From: Pseudomonadota bacterium
GTDB lineage: Bacteria; Pseudomonadota; Gammaproteobacteria; Burkholderiales; Rhodocyclaceae
NCBI GenBank assembly: GCA_018241685.1
Contig: JAFEDJ010000021.1
Coordinates: 434,001-498,000, forward strand
Direction of reading: 5' to 3'
Length of the DNA: 64,000 nt
The notes beneath the pieces are model-generated. The model was not told the origin of the DNA, searched no databases, and saw only the letters and a program-made list of their open reading frames with translations. The translations under genes and the position numbers were made by a program. Of this stretch, positions 36,300 to 45,748 are shown piece after piece (positions within the stretch are counted from its first letter, which is position 1; each line of letters begins with the position of its first letter).

Positions 36300-36420
36300 T
36301 GGCGTACTGATGCACGCCAATTTTTTTGATTAAAGCCCGCGCCACAAAATCGACCACGTAACAAAGGGAGAAGTCACAATAAACGCACAACGCGATGAAG
36401 ATCTGGCATATGTCGATGTT
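36300..36420 (-). pseudogene. Decayed 5' copy of the 34894-35685 gene
   Basis: The minus strand reads, with gaps and stops, like the start of the 263-residue secreted protein: an ATG context, then VDF at the signal peptide end and HQYA as in the intact gene (AVDF...AAHQYA). Nothing recognisable follows, so only about 120 bases survive. Confidence 0.6.
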
Positions 36421-36735
36421 TGCCATGGTCTGATTTATACAAATCAAATTTATACAGAAAATCTAGCACTTTGTCATTATGACAAAGTACACAACTCTGC
36501 CAAACCACCCAAAATTAGTGCTTCTTGCTGAGTTGGTGAGTGTGTGTGGAGAAGCCACATCGAAGCTGCTTTACGTCAGACCGTGCACGCAATGACCTGC
36601 GGAGAAGGGAGGTTTACTGCGGGGCGTAGTCGACTTTATCGACATCGAGGTATGGTTGAAGCCACGCTCCACGGGTTGCACGGGTTCATCACGCTTGAGC
36701 ACGAACTTCCGTCTCGTAACCCAATCGGGCACCTG
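36421..36735. other. Non-coding stretch with operator-like palindrome
   Basis: No convincing gene. A perfect palindrome ACTTTGTCAT-T-ATGACAAAGT lies at 36468-36488. Just before it, ATTTATACA occurs twice (36433-36441 and 36448-36456). These resemble a repressor site and promoter remnants of an acquired element, but no regulator gene is near. Confidence 0.4.
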
Positions 36736-37003
36736 TTCGTGCATGATCGCCCCCGACGAGTTCGAGTCTGCATTCCGGCTCTTGGTCGGCATGGCAGTGT
36801 CGGCGTCGGCTGAAGAGACAGTCGTGGCTAGACTCGCACCTGAGGACTACCTGATAAGCACCGACGTGGCCATCGGCTGCCGGAGCGGGATCACACCACG
36901 AAGATCCTCGATGAGAGGGCCGACTACCTGCTGATCGTCAAAGGCAACCGGCCAAGCCTGCAGACGACGCTGCAAGAGCGCTTCGGCCGCCCCTGGCCGA
37001 GAA
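36735..37003 (+). pseudogene. ISAs1-type transposase remnant
   Basis: One frame gives APDEFESAFRLLVGMAV and, later, VAIGCRSG; another gives KILDERADYLLIVKGNRPSLQTTLQERFGRP. In ISAs1-family transposases these correspond, in the same order, to the region before and at the VAIDGK motif and to the later ADYLLxVKxNQPxL motif. A deletion and a frameshift separate them. It is inactive. Confidence 0.6.
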
Positions 37004-37087
37004 CGCCCCAAGAACAAATACAAACCCCGCACCGCGCGCCATACCGTTCGGGGCGAACGGCCCGCCCCAGAACGATATGGTCTGAAC

Positions 37088-37393
37088 TTACGCTGAAAGC
37101 CCCTGATGACATTCGCCTTCAGATTCCAGGCGGCCCCTTGCTTCAAGACAACTCAAAACACCAAACAGCTCCTGTGCTTCCATGGCCATCATGCCGCAGG
37201 CCCACATGAAGCTGTCCTGCCACTGGGCATTCATCAACCTGAATGCCTTGCCTTGCTCACCGCGCGTCATGGCGAGAAGGGCCGATAACTGGGCCAGTCG
37301 GGCACTCAGTTGGTCGGTGAGGGTCAGTGAATTGACATCCGAATGGAGGCTGTAGAGCCGATCGCTTGCAGTGAAGGTCAGGTCCGGGCTCAT
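37088..37393 (-). CDS. Small hypothetical protein (101 aa)
   Basis: A helical 101-residue protein, Leu/Met/Ala-rich, with no signal peptide. The ATG at 37393 is preceded by GGGAGG at a good distance. The sequence (LTLTDQLSARLAQLSALLAMTRGEQGKAF) suggests a short coiled coil. I do not recognise it; small proteins of this look occur on mobile elements. It lies next to the transposase remnant. Confidence 0.45.
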   Translation of the reverse strand: MSPDLTFTASDRLYSLHSDVNSLTLTDQLSARLAQLSALLAMTRGEQGKAFRLMNAQWQDSFMWACGMMAMEAQELFGVLSCLEARGRLESEGECHQGLSA

Positions 37394-37988
37394 TGCCAAG
37401 CCTCCCTTCCCAGTTTGAATGTACGGACGAGATGAGACATGGTGGATCTCCTAGATATCGGTCTGCTTCTCTGCTCCCCGCCGCCAAGCTGGGGGGCAGA
37501 ACCGTGCAGGTTGGCGGACCGGAATCTAGGAACCGGCAGGGTTTCCCCTCCCGCACGGCCCGCCCACTGGGGACGACACCATGCTCCGGACGTAAAAAAA
37601 CCGCTCGGGGCGGTCGTCCGACTAGATTAATCCGGGCCGCCAAGCCCGGCCGCTGTTGTTTGCAGCAGCCCTCGCATGATGCGCCGCGGGGCTCCGTGAC
37701 GCAAGATCGGTAGTCAGCACATTCACCTCCGCTACGACGCCATCTCGACCAGCGCACCGCCGAGATCGGCTAGCGAACGACTGCACGAACTTCATCCCGA
37801 AAACCCGCCTGCCGCCGCCCCCACACCTTTTCCTGCGCACCAGCGCAGTGCCCACACAGCGACCCCGCACCACATCGGCCCCCATTCCGGGCGACTGCCC
37901 CCGCTATCCGCCCCGAATACGTGCCTTTTCCCCCATGGAACGTTTTTTGCACCGCAACATGCAATCAACCATTCATCGGAGAGCCGAC
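37394..37988. other. Intergenic region with an isolated minus-strand terminator
   Basis: No convincing protein gene in about 600 bases. At 37600-37614, ACCGC-TCGGG-GCGGT forms a hairpin, and on the minus strand it is followed by seven T (37594-37600), the form of an intrinsic terminator. A small open frame ending at 37622 on the minus strand precedes it. A short transcript or a relic is possible. The right part should hold the promoter of the LysR gene. Confidence 0.4.
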
Positions 37989-38987
37989 ATGGCCGCGAAC
38001 TGCACCTGGGATTCCATGGATGTCCATCTGCTGCGCGTACTGCACGCCCTGCTGACCGAGTGCAGCGTGAGCAAGGCGGCGCGGCGTCTCAACCAGTCCC
38101 AGCCGGCGGTCAGCACCGCGCTGCGGCGGCTGCGCGACATCACCGGCGACCAGTTGCTGGTGCGCTGTCGCAATGGCATGACGCCCACCGAGCGGGGCGC
38201 CGGGCTGCTCGAGCCGGTCAAGATCGCGTTGCAGCAGATCGAGGCGATCGCGGTGCGGCAGGTCAAGTTCGACGCGGCCAGCTCGCGGCGCATCTTCAAC
38301 ATCGCCACGCCGGACTACCTCAACGCGGTGCTGCTCGGCGAGATCGTCGCCCGCCTGCGCAAGCTGGCGCCGCACAGCCAGGTGGCCTTCCATTCCCTCG
38401 GGCCGGATTACGACTACGCCCGCGCGATGGAGAACGGCGAGCTCGACGTGGTGATCGGCAACTGGCCGCAGCCGCCGGAAAACCTGCGCATCGCGCCGCT
38501 GTTCGAGGACGAGGTGGTGTGCCTGATGCGCAAGGGCCACCCGCTGGCCGGCAAGCCGCTGGGCACCGCCGAATACCTGGCCGCCGAGCACCTGGTGCCG
38601 ACGCCCTACGCGGTGGGCCAGCGCGGCGTCATCGACCTGCACCTGGCCCGCGAGCGCATGAAGCGCAACGTGGTGGCCTACGTGCCCTACTTCGGCCTGG
38701 TACCCTACCTGCTGCTGGAAACCGACATGCTGTTCTCCAGCCCGCGGATCTTCGCCGAGCACTGCGCCAAGATGATGCCGCTGGCCGTTGCCGAGCCGCC
38801 CATCGAATTCCCGAAGATGAGCTTCTACCTGCTGTGGCACGACCGCAGCCACTACGAGGAGGAATGCCGCTGGTTCCGCGAGCAGATCATCTCGGTGGTG
38901 CGCAACTCGCCGGCTCTGCAGAAGCCGGCCGCCGGCGCCGCACCGAAGGGCCGCGCCGCGGACAGCAGCGCCTACGCCACGGTGTGA
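37989..38987 (+). CDS. LysR-family transcriptional regulator
   Basis: A 332-residue LysR regulator of the NodD/NahR/LinR type. The HTH reads LLRVLHALLTECSVSKAARRLNQSQPAVSTALRRLRD near residues 12-48. The effector domain begins FNIATPDYLNAVLLGEIV. The ATG at 37989 has GGAG before it; the frame is open for 47 codons upstream, but these are not LysR-like. No divergent target gene is obvious; the alcohol-oxidation operon 3 kb away is a possible target, though it has its own sigma-54 activator. Confidence 0.88.
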   Translation: MAANCTWDSMDVHLLRVLHALLTECSVSKAARRLNQSQPAVSTALRRLRDITGDQLLVRCRNGMTPTERGAGLLEPVKIALQQIEAIAVRQVKFDAASSRRIFNIATPDYLNAVLLGEIVARLRKLAPHSQVAFHSLGPDYDYARAMENGELDVVIGNWPQPPENLRIAPLFEDEVVCLMRKGHPLAGKPLGTAEYLAAEHLVPTPYAVGQRGVIDLHLARERMKRNVVAYVPYFGLVPYLLLETDMLFSSPRIFAEHCAKMMPLAVAEPPIEFPKMSFYLLWHDRSHYEEECRWFREQIISVVRNSPALQKPAAGAAPKGRAADSSAYATV

Positions 38988-39019
38988 GCCTGAACGGGGC
39001 GGCTTCCCCCCCGTCGGGA

Positions 39020-39376
39020 TGGCGCGCCGGACGATTTCGTCATATGAAAAATTGATTTTTTCTGCCGAAAAAATCATCCGGTGGCGTGAAAAATCCGTTT
39101 TTCCATATGACAAAAATCATTTGTCATATGGAAAATTTTCCGAGACGCGTGACGGAACGGTTCTGCCACACGACAAAATCGTTTTGTCAGGCTGCCGGAC
39201 GATTTCGTCGCCAGACGGAAAACTTGCGCCGCATGAAAAAACGCTCGGGTGGCGTGACGCAGCATTTTTTTCATCCGAAAAAACGGTTTTTTCGGATGAA
39301 AAAATCTTCCATCGAACTGACAGAACCCTCCAGCCACCGGACGCAATGATTCGTCCACGCCGCCGGCGCATCGCGT
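39020..39376. repeat. 21-bp self-complementary tandem repeat array (about 17 units)
   Basis: Units of exactly 21 bases run without any insertion or deletion from 39020 to 39376, with starts at 39041, 39062, 39083 and so on; the last unit is weak. The consensus is roughly CATATGAAAAAATCGTTTTTC. Each unit has two dyad centres, CATATG at the boundary and A-run/TCG/T-run inside, so neighbours form hairpins: 39103-39131 (12-base arms), 39172-39188 and 39272-39298 (12-base arms). Several frames on both strands stay open as seven-residue repeats. It lies between the ends of two convergent regulator genes. Confidence 0.9.
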
Positions 39377-39433
39377 GAGCTGAGCCGGGCTTGCCACGCC
39401 GCCCCGCCAGCACCCGCAGCGGCGCGCGAAAGC

Positions 39434-41392
<1,959 letters not shown>

Positions 41393-41767
41393 ATCCATCT
41401 CCTCGTCCCCACCCACTTATAAAGCGTGCGCCGCGCTGGCGGAATCCACCGCTGCGGCTGCTATTTGTGGCTGGATGATAGCGCATGGAAATTGCCGCTG
41501 CGAATAAAAAGAAGCGAATAAGGAAATACCCGGACGAATACCGCAGCGCAGCAGAAAAGCGGCCTGTAGCGAATTACGGTTTTGCGACACGACACCTGAT
41601 TCATTGCCCGCTACACCTGTAGTGCACGGGCGGACGGCGGGCGGCCGCCAATTCAATCCAATATGGATTAAATAAAAACCAAAATCCATTCACAAAAACA
41701 AAAAAAGATTGATTTAAAACAACAAAACAAATCAACCCAATCCTTACTGCGCTCCATTTAAATTCCA

Positions 41768-41782
41768 TGGCACAGGCTTTGC
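41768..41782 (+). promoter_or_regulatory. Sigma-54 (-24/-12) promoter of the quinoprotein operon
   Basis: TGGCAC-AGGCT-TTGC matches the sigma-54 consensus, with GG at 41769-41770 and GC at 41781-41782, ten bases between. Transcription would start near 41793, 30 bases before the first gene. The rest of the 41393-41767 gap is AT-rich and presumably holds the activator sites; none is clearly recognisable. Confidence 0.85.
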
Positions 41783-41822
41783 CTAATAGACCCGGCCACA
41801 AACCAGAACGCAGGACAGGAAT

Positions 41823-42440
41823 ATGAACAGGACGCCCTCCACACCGATTGCCGAGACCACGCCGGAGAACGTGGCCAATCCCAATAGACGGGAAACGCTG
41901 AAAGCCACTTCGGCACTGCTCCTTTGCGCCGGGCTGGGAATTGGCCGCAATGTCCTTGCCGACGACGACGCCAATTCGAAACCGAAAGTCGGCGACCAAT
42001 TGGCGCGCAGCGACAACGAGGGCAAGGCCCAGCCCCTGCGCTGCAGCGAGATCCAGCCCGACGCCAAGCCGGTGGCCGCCTTCCCCTTCGAGCCGGCCAG
42101 CGGGGAGGTACGCGACGGCTCCCGCCTCAACAAGGTGATCCTGGTCCGCGTCGATCCGCAGGAGCTCACCGACGAGACCCGCGCCTATGCCGCCGGCGGC
42201 GTGCTGGCCTATTCGGCGGTATGCACCCACCAGGGCTGCGAGGTCTCCGAATGGGTCGCCAAGGACAAGACGCTGATGTGCTACTGCCACTTCTCCAAGT
42301 TCTCCCCCAGCCAGGGCGGCCAGGTTGTCGCCGGCCCGGCCCCGCGCACCCTGCCGCTGCTGCCGCTGAAGGAGGAGAACGGCGTGCTGGTGGTGGCCGG
42401 CCCCTTCACCTCCCACCCCGGCGTCGCCAAGTCCGCCTGA
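41823..42440 (+). CDS. Exported Rieske [2Fe-2S] protein
   Basis: A 205-residue protein with an N-terminal export segment (NRRETLKATSALLLCAG; the RR is not a full Tat motif). The Rieske boxes are CTHQGC (134-139) and CYCH (153-156): ligands C134, H136, C153 and H156, with C139 and C155 able to form the disulfide seen in bc1-type proteins. A high potential is therefore likely. It is the first gene of the quinoprotein operon and may carry electrons from the dehydrogenase; that link is inference. Confidence 0.88.
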   Translation: MNRTPSTPIAETTPENVANPNRRETLKATSALLLCAGLGIGRNVLADDDANSKPKVGDQLARSDNEGKAQPLRCSEIQPDAKPVAAFPFEPASGEVRDGSRLNKVILVRVDPQELTDETRAYAAGGVLAYSAVCTHQGCEVSEWVAKDKTLMCYCHFSKFSPSQGGQVVAGPAPRTLPLLPLKEENGVLVVAGPFTSHPGVAKSA

Positions 42441-42496
42441 TTTTTCCCCGCCTCACCCGCTCGCCCACACCAAAGCAATAAAGGAGACATCTGCAA

Positions 42497-44215
42497 ATGA
42501 AAACCCGACTCAAGGCCCTGTGTGCCAGCCTGGCCCTCGTCCCCATGTTCGCCGGCGCCAGCCTGGCCCCCTACAGCCCCGTCACCGACGCCCGCCTGAC
42601 CAAGCCCGAGGCCGGCAACTGGCTGATGTACCGCGGCAACTACGAAGGCTGGGGCTACAGCCCGCTCAAGCAGATCACCAACCAGAACGTCGGCAAGCTG
42701 GTGCCGGCCTGGTCCTACACCACCGGCATGACCGAGGGCCACCAGGCGCCGCCCATCGTCAATAACGGCTACATGTACGTGTCCACCCCCAACAACCAGG
42801 TGATCGCGCTGGAGGCCGCCACCGGCAAGGAGCTGTGGCGCTACAAGAAGACCATCCCCGACGAGCTGATGCAGCTCCACCCCACCAACCGCGGCGTGGC
42901 GCTGTACGGCGACAAACTCTACCTGGCCACCACCGACGCCTTCCTGGTGGCCCTCGACGCGGCCACCGGCAAGGAGCTGTGGAAGGTGCCCGTGGCCGAC
43001 TGGAAGAAGGGCTACTACATGACCCTCGCCCCGCTGGCCGCCAAGGGCAAGATCATGGTCGGCTCGTCCGGCGGCGAGCTGGGCATCCGCGGTTTCATCG
43101 CCGCCTTCGACGCCGACAGCGGCAAGGAAGCCTGGCGCACCTACACCATCGCCGGCCCCGGCGAAGCGGGCAGCGAAACCTGGCCCGGCGAAACCTACAA
43201 GACCGGCGGCGGCTCGGTGTGGATCACCGGCACCTACGACTCCCAGACCAACATCGCCTACTGGGGCGTGGGCAACGCCGGCCCGTGGATGCCCGACACC
43301 CGCCCCGGCGACAACCTCTACGCCAACTCCACCATCGCCCTCGACGTGGACACCGGCAAGATCAAGGGCCACCACCAGTACCACTGGAACGACGCCTGGG
43401 ACTGGGACGAAGTCTCCGCGCCGCTGCTGATCGACCTGGAACACAAGGGCAAGAAGTTCAAATCCCTGGTGCACGCCGGCCGCAACGGCTACCTGTGGCT
43501 GCTGGAGCGCACCCAGGACAAAGTCAATTACGTGGATGCCTGGCCCTACGTGACGCAGAACGTGTTCACCAGCCTCGATCCCAAGACCGGCCGACCGACC
43601 TATGACCCGAAACGCATTCCCGGCACGGGCAAGAAGACGGACTTCTGTCCGTCCCTGTGGGGTGGCAAGGACTGGCCGCCGGAAGCCTACAACCCGCAGA
43701 CCGGCCTGCTCTACATCCCGGCCAACAACAACCTGTGCTCCGAGCTGACCGGCGAGCCGGTCAAGTACAAGGCCGGCAGCCTGTACATCGGCGTGTCCCT
43801 CGACAACATCCTGACCAACGTGCGGATGACCGAGAAATCCCGCCAGCACATCGGTGAAGTGCAGGCCTGGGACCTGAAGACCGGCAAGAAGGTGTGGACC
43901 CACACCTACCCCGAGATGAACTGGGGCCCGCTGATGACCACCGCTGGCAACCTGGTGTTCGGCGGCGGCACCAACGACCGCATGTTCCGCGCCCTCGACG
44001 CCAAGAGCGGCAAGGTGCTGTGGGAAACGCCGACCCCGTCCGGCGTCACCGGCGTGCCCTCGTCCTTCGAGGTGGATGGCGAGCAGTACGTGGCCGTGCA
44101 GTCCGGCTGGGGCGTCGATGCCCAGCGCATGCAGGGCGCCTTCGACGCGGTGCTCGATCACAAGACCGTCGTACCCCAGGGCGGCACGATCCTGGTCTAC
44201 AAGCTGCAGAAGTAA
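42497..44215 (+). CDS. PQQ-dependent alcohol dehydrogenase, lanthanide-type metal site
   Basis: A periplasmic quinoprotein of the methanol/ethanol dehydrogenase family, 572 residues with a signal peptide (about 1-24). Tryptophan-docking blade repeats (AATGKELWRY, AATGKELWKV, AKSGKVLWET) are present. Metal and active-site residues are E194, N260 and D302. D304, two residues on (WDWDE), is the extra Asp that marks lanthanide-dependent members. The vicinal Cys-Cys normally near residue 128 is absent (MQLHPTNRG). There is no fused haem domain. The substrate is unknown; the neighbouring AldA enzyme suggests glycols or related alcohols. Confidence 0.9.
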   Translation: MKTRLKALCASLALVPMFAGASLAPYSPVTDARLTKPEAGNWLMYRGNYEGWGYSPLKQITNQNVGKLVPAWSYTTGMTEGHQAPPIVNNGYMYVSTPNNQVIALEAATGKELWRYKKTIPDELMQLHPTNRGVALYGDKLYLATTDAFLVALDAATGKELWKVPVADWKKGYYMTLAPLAAKGKIMVGSSGGELGIRGFIAAFDADSGKEAWRTYTIAGPGEAGSETWPGETYKTGGGSVWITGTYDSQTNIAYWGVGNAGPWMPDTRPGDNLYANSTIALDVDTGKIKGHHQYHWNDAWDWDEVSAPLLIDLEHKGKKFKSLVHAGRNGYLWLLERTQDKVNYVDAWPYVTQNVFTSLDPKTGRPTYDPKRIPGTGKKTDFCPSLWGGKDWPPEAYNPQTGLLYIPANNNLCSELTGEPVKYKAGSLYIGVSLDNILTNVRMTEKSRQHIGEVQAWDLKTGKKVWTHTYPEMNWGPLMTTAGNLVFGGGTNDRMFRALDAKSGKVLWETPTPSGVTGVPSSFEVDGEQYVAVQSGWGVDAQRMQGAFDAVLDHKTVVPQGGTILVYKLQK

Positions 44216-44260
44216 GCCCACCCCGCTCCACCCCGGTTCAGCCCACCCGCGCGATCCGCC

Positions 44261-44284
44261 CCGCGCCGCCCTCCGGCGGCGCGG
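44261..44284 (+). other. Strong intercistronic hairpin
   Basis: A perfect ten-base stem, CCGCGCCGCC / GGCGGCGCGG, with a four-base loop, between the dehydrogenase and channel genes. No T-run follows, so it more likely protects or partly attenuates the upstream mRNA than ends transcription. Confidence 0.55.
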
Positions 44285-44323
44285 CGGGAGGACTCACGCC
44301 CAAAAACGACAAAGGAGACATTC

Positions 44324-45190
44324 ATGCAGACCCTTCACGCCCCCTTCCGCCGCCTGCTGGCCGCCAGCGCACTGGCCGGCCTCGGCGCCGCCTGCGCCCC
44401 CGCCGCCTTCGCGCAGACCACCTTCGACGTCATCGGCCCCCACGAATACGAGTTGCCGGTGGACTTCAAACCCTTCAACGTCTTCGTGCAGTACGGCTAC
44501 GTGCAGAACAACAAGGACACCTTCAACGCCAACGGCGACAAGGTGAAGGGCGACGGCAGCCAGACCATCGTCGGCATGTCCAAGTACGTGCGCTTCTGGA
44601 CGCCGGAAGGCAACCCGAAGATCGGCCTCGCCTACGAGGTGATCGTGCCGGAGATCGGCGTGCGCAACCAGCACGCCGCCAATGCCGCCGACCGCCACAT
44701 CAGCGGCATCGGCGATCCGCTGACCGGCTTCGCGGTGTGGATGAAGCCGAGCCCCGACTCCACCTTCGGCTTCCAGTCCTTCCTGCAGGTTCCGGTCGGC
44801 GACGACCGGGTCAGCGACACCAACTGGAAGAACCTGTCGAGCTTCCTGTGGGACGTGCGCCTTACCGACAAGCTCGGGTGGACCGCCGACGCCGGCATGG
44901 TCTTCCAGAGCGAGAAGAAGGACGGCAGCCGCCCCGGCAACACCTTCCACACCAACCACCGCCTCGGCTACCGCGTCACTGGCCTGCTCGAGCCCTTCAT
45001 CGCCCTCGACTACGAGAGCACCAGCAGCCGCAACAACCAGCCCAGCGCCCGCGTGCTGGACGGCGGCGTCGGCGTGATGTTCCACACCTTCGACAACCAG
45101 TCCATCAGCCTGCGCTACTCGTCCAGCATCGACGGCAAGAACCACGCCGCCAACAACAGCATGAACATCAAGTACGCCTACGTGTGGTGA
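44324..45190 (+). CDS. Outer-membrane channel, phenol/meta-pathway transporter type
   Basis: A 288-residue beta-barrel protein with a signal peptide ending at AFAQ (about residue 29). Alternating beta strands and the GIGDPLTGFAVWMKP block resemble the MetA-pathway phenol degradation transporter family, outer-membrane proteins that let in organic substrates. It ends in a hydrophobic/aromatic YAYVW, typical of outer-membrane barrels. GGAG precedes the ATG. Its place suggests uptake of the alcohol used by the dehydrogenase. Confidence 0.78.
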   Translation: MQTLHAPFRRLLAASALAGLGAACAPAAFAQTTFDVIGPHEYELPVDFKPFNVFVQYGYVQNNKDTFNANGDKVKGDGSQTIVGMSKYVRFWTPEGNPKIGLAYEVIVPEIGVRNQHAANAADRHISGIGDPLTGFAVWMKPSPDSTFGFQSFLQVPVGDDRVSDTNWKNLSSFLWDVRLTDKLGWTADAGMVFQSEKKDGSRPGNTFHTNHRLGYRVTGLLEPFIALDYESTSSRNNQPSARVLDGGVGVMFHTFDNQSISLRYSSSIDGKNHAANNSMNIKYAYVW

Positions 45191-45221
45191 TCCCCCAAAA
45201 CCAGCGCCAAGGAGTGTTCCC

Positions 45222-45692
45222 ATGAAGATCCTGCATGCCCTCGCCTTCAGCATCGCCCTGCTCGTCGCCGCCTGGGTTTATCTCAGCGTCGGCAACCCGA
45301 ACCTGGGCTTCAATCCGTGGATCGGCTTCGTCGCCTGGGCCGCCTTCTTCGCCGCCGGCGGCGGCGGTAGCGGGCTCAGCAAGGCCCTCGGCGCCGGCCT
45401 GGCCGGCATCCTGCTCACCGCGGTGACCCTCGCCGGGGTGCAGGCGCTGGGCGGCGGCCTCGGCCCCCTGATCGGGCTGGTCGCCGTGCTGGCCTTCGTG
45501 CTGGTGGCGATGGCCGACATCGGCGCCCTGTCCTACACGCCGGCGGCCTTCCTCGGCGCGGCGTCCTTCTTCGGCTCCGGCGGAAAGATCGACCTCAGCA
45601 TCGCCCTCGTCGCCCTGACCTGGATTGCCGGCCTCGCCTTCGGCTACGTGTCGGAGAGCGTCGGCAAGAAGCTCGCCCGCCCGGCCGCCTGA
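45222..45692 (+). CDS. DUF1097-type membrane protein
   Basis: A 156-residue inner-membrane protein with about five hydrophobic segments, glycine-rich (FAAGGGGSGLSKALGAGLAG). It fits the DUF1097 family, of unknown function and often found beside alcohol or amine catabolism genes. AAGGAG precedes the ATG. It is 31 bases after the channel gene. Confidence 0.7.
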   Translation: MKILHALAFSIALLVAAWVYLSVGNPNLGFNPWIGFVAWAAFFAAGGGGSGLSKALGAGLAGILLTAVTLAGVQALGGGLGPLIGLVAVLAFVLVAMADIGALSYTPAAFLGAASFFGSGGKIDLSIALVALTWIAGLAFGYVSESVGKKLARPAA

Positions 45693-45748
45693 CCTTTCCC
45701 CGCCAACACCCCCACACCCCAACCCCGACACACCTCAGGAGACCTACC

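Noticed and set aside
39086..39349. Protein gene of heptapeptide repeats
   Set aside because: Similar frames are open on both strands because the repeat is self-complementary; no ribosome site or codon bias picks one out, so it is reported as a repeat, not a CDS.
39020..39376. CRISPR array
   Set aside because: There are no unique spacers; the whole 21-base unit repeats without a separate spacer, and no cas genes are near.
41709..41722. FNR box before the quinoprotein operon
   Set aside because: TTGAT-TTAA-AACAA has a weak second half, and the operon has a clear sigma-54 promoter.
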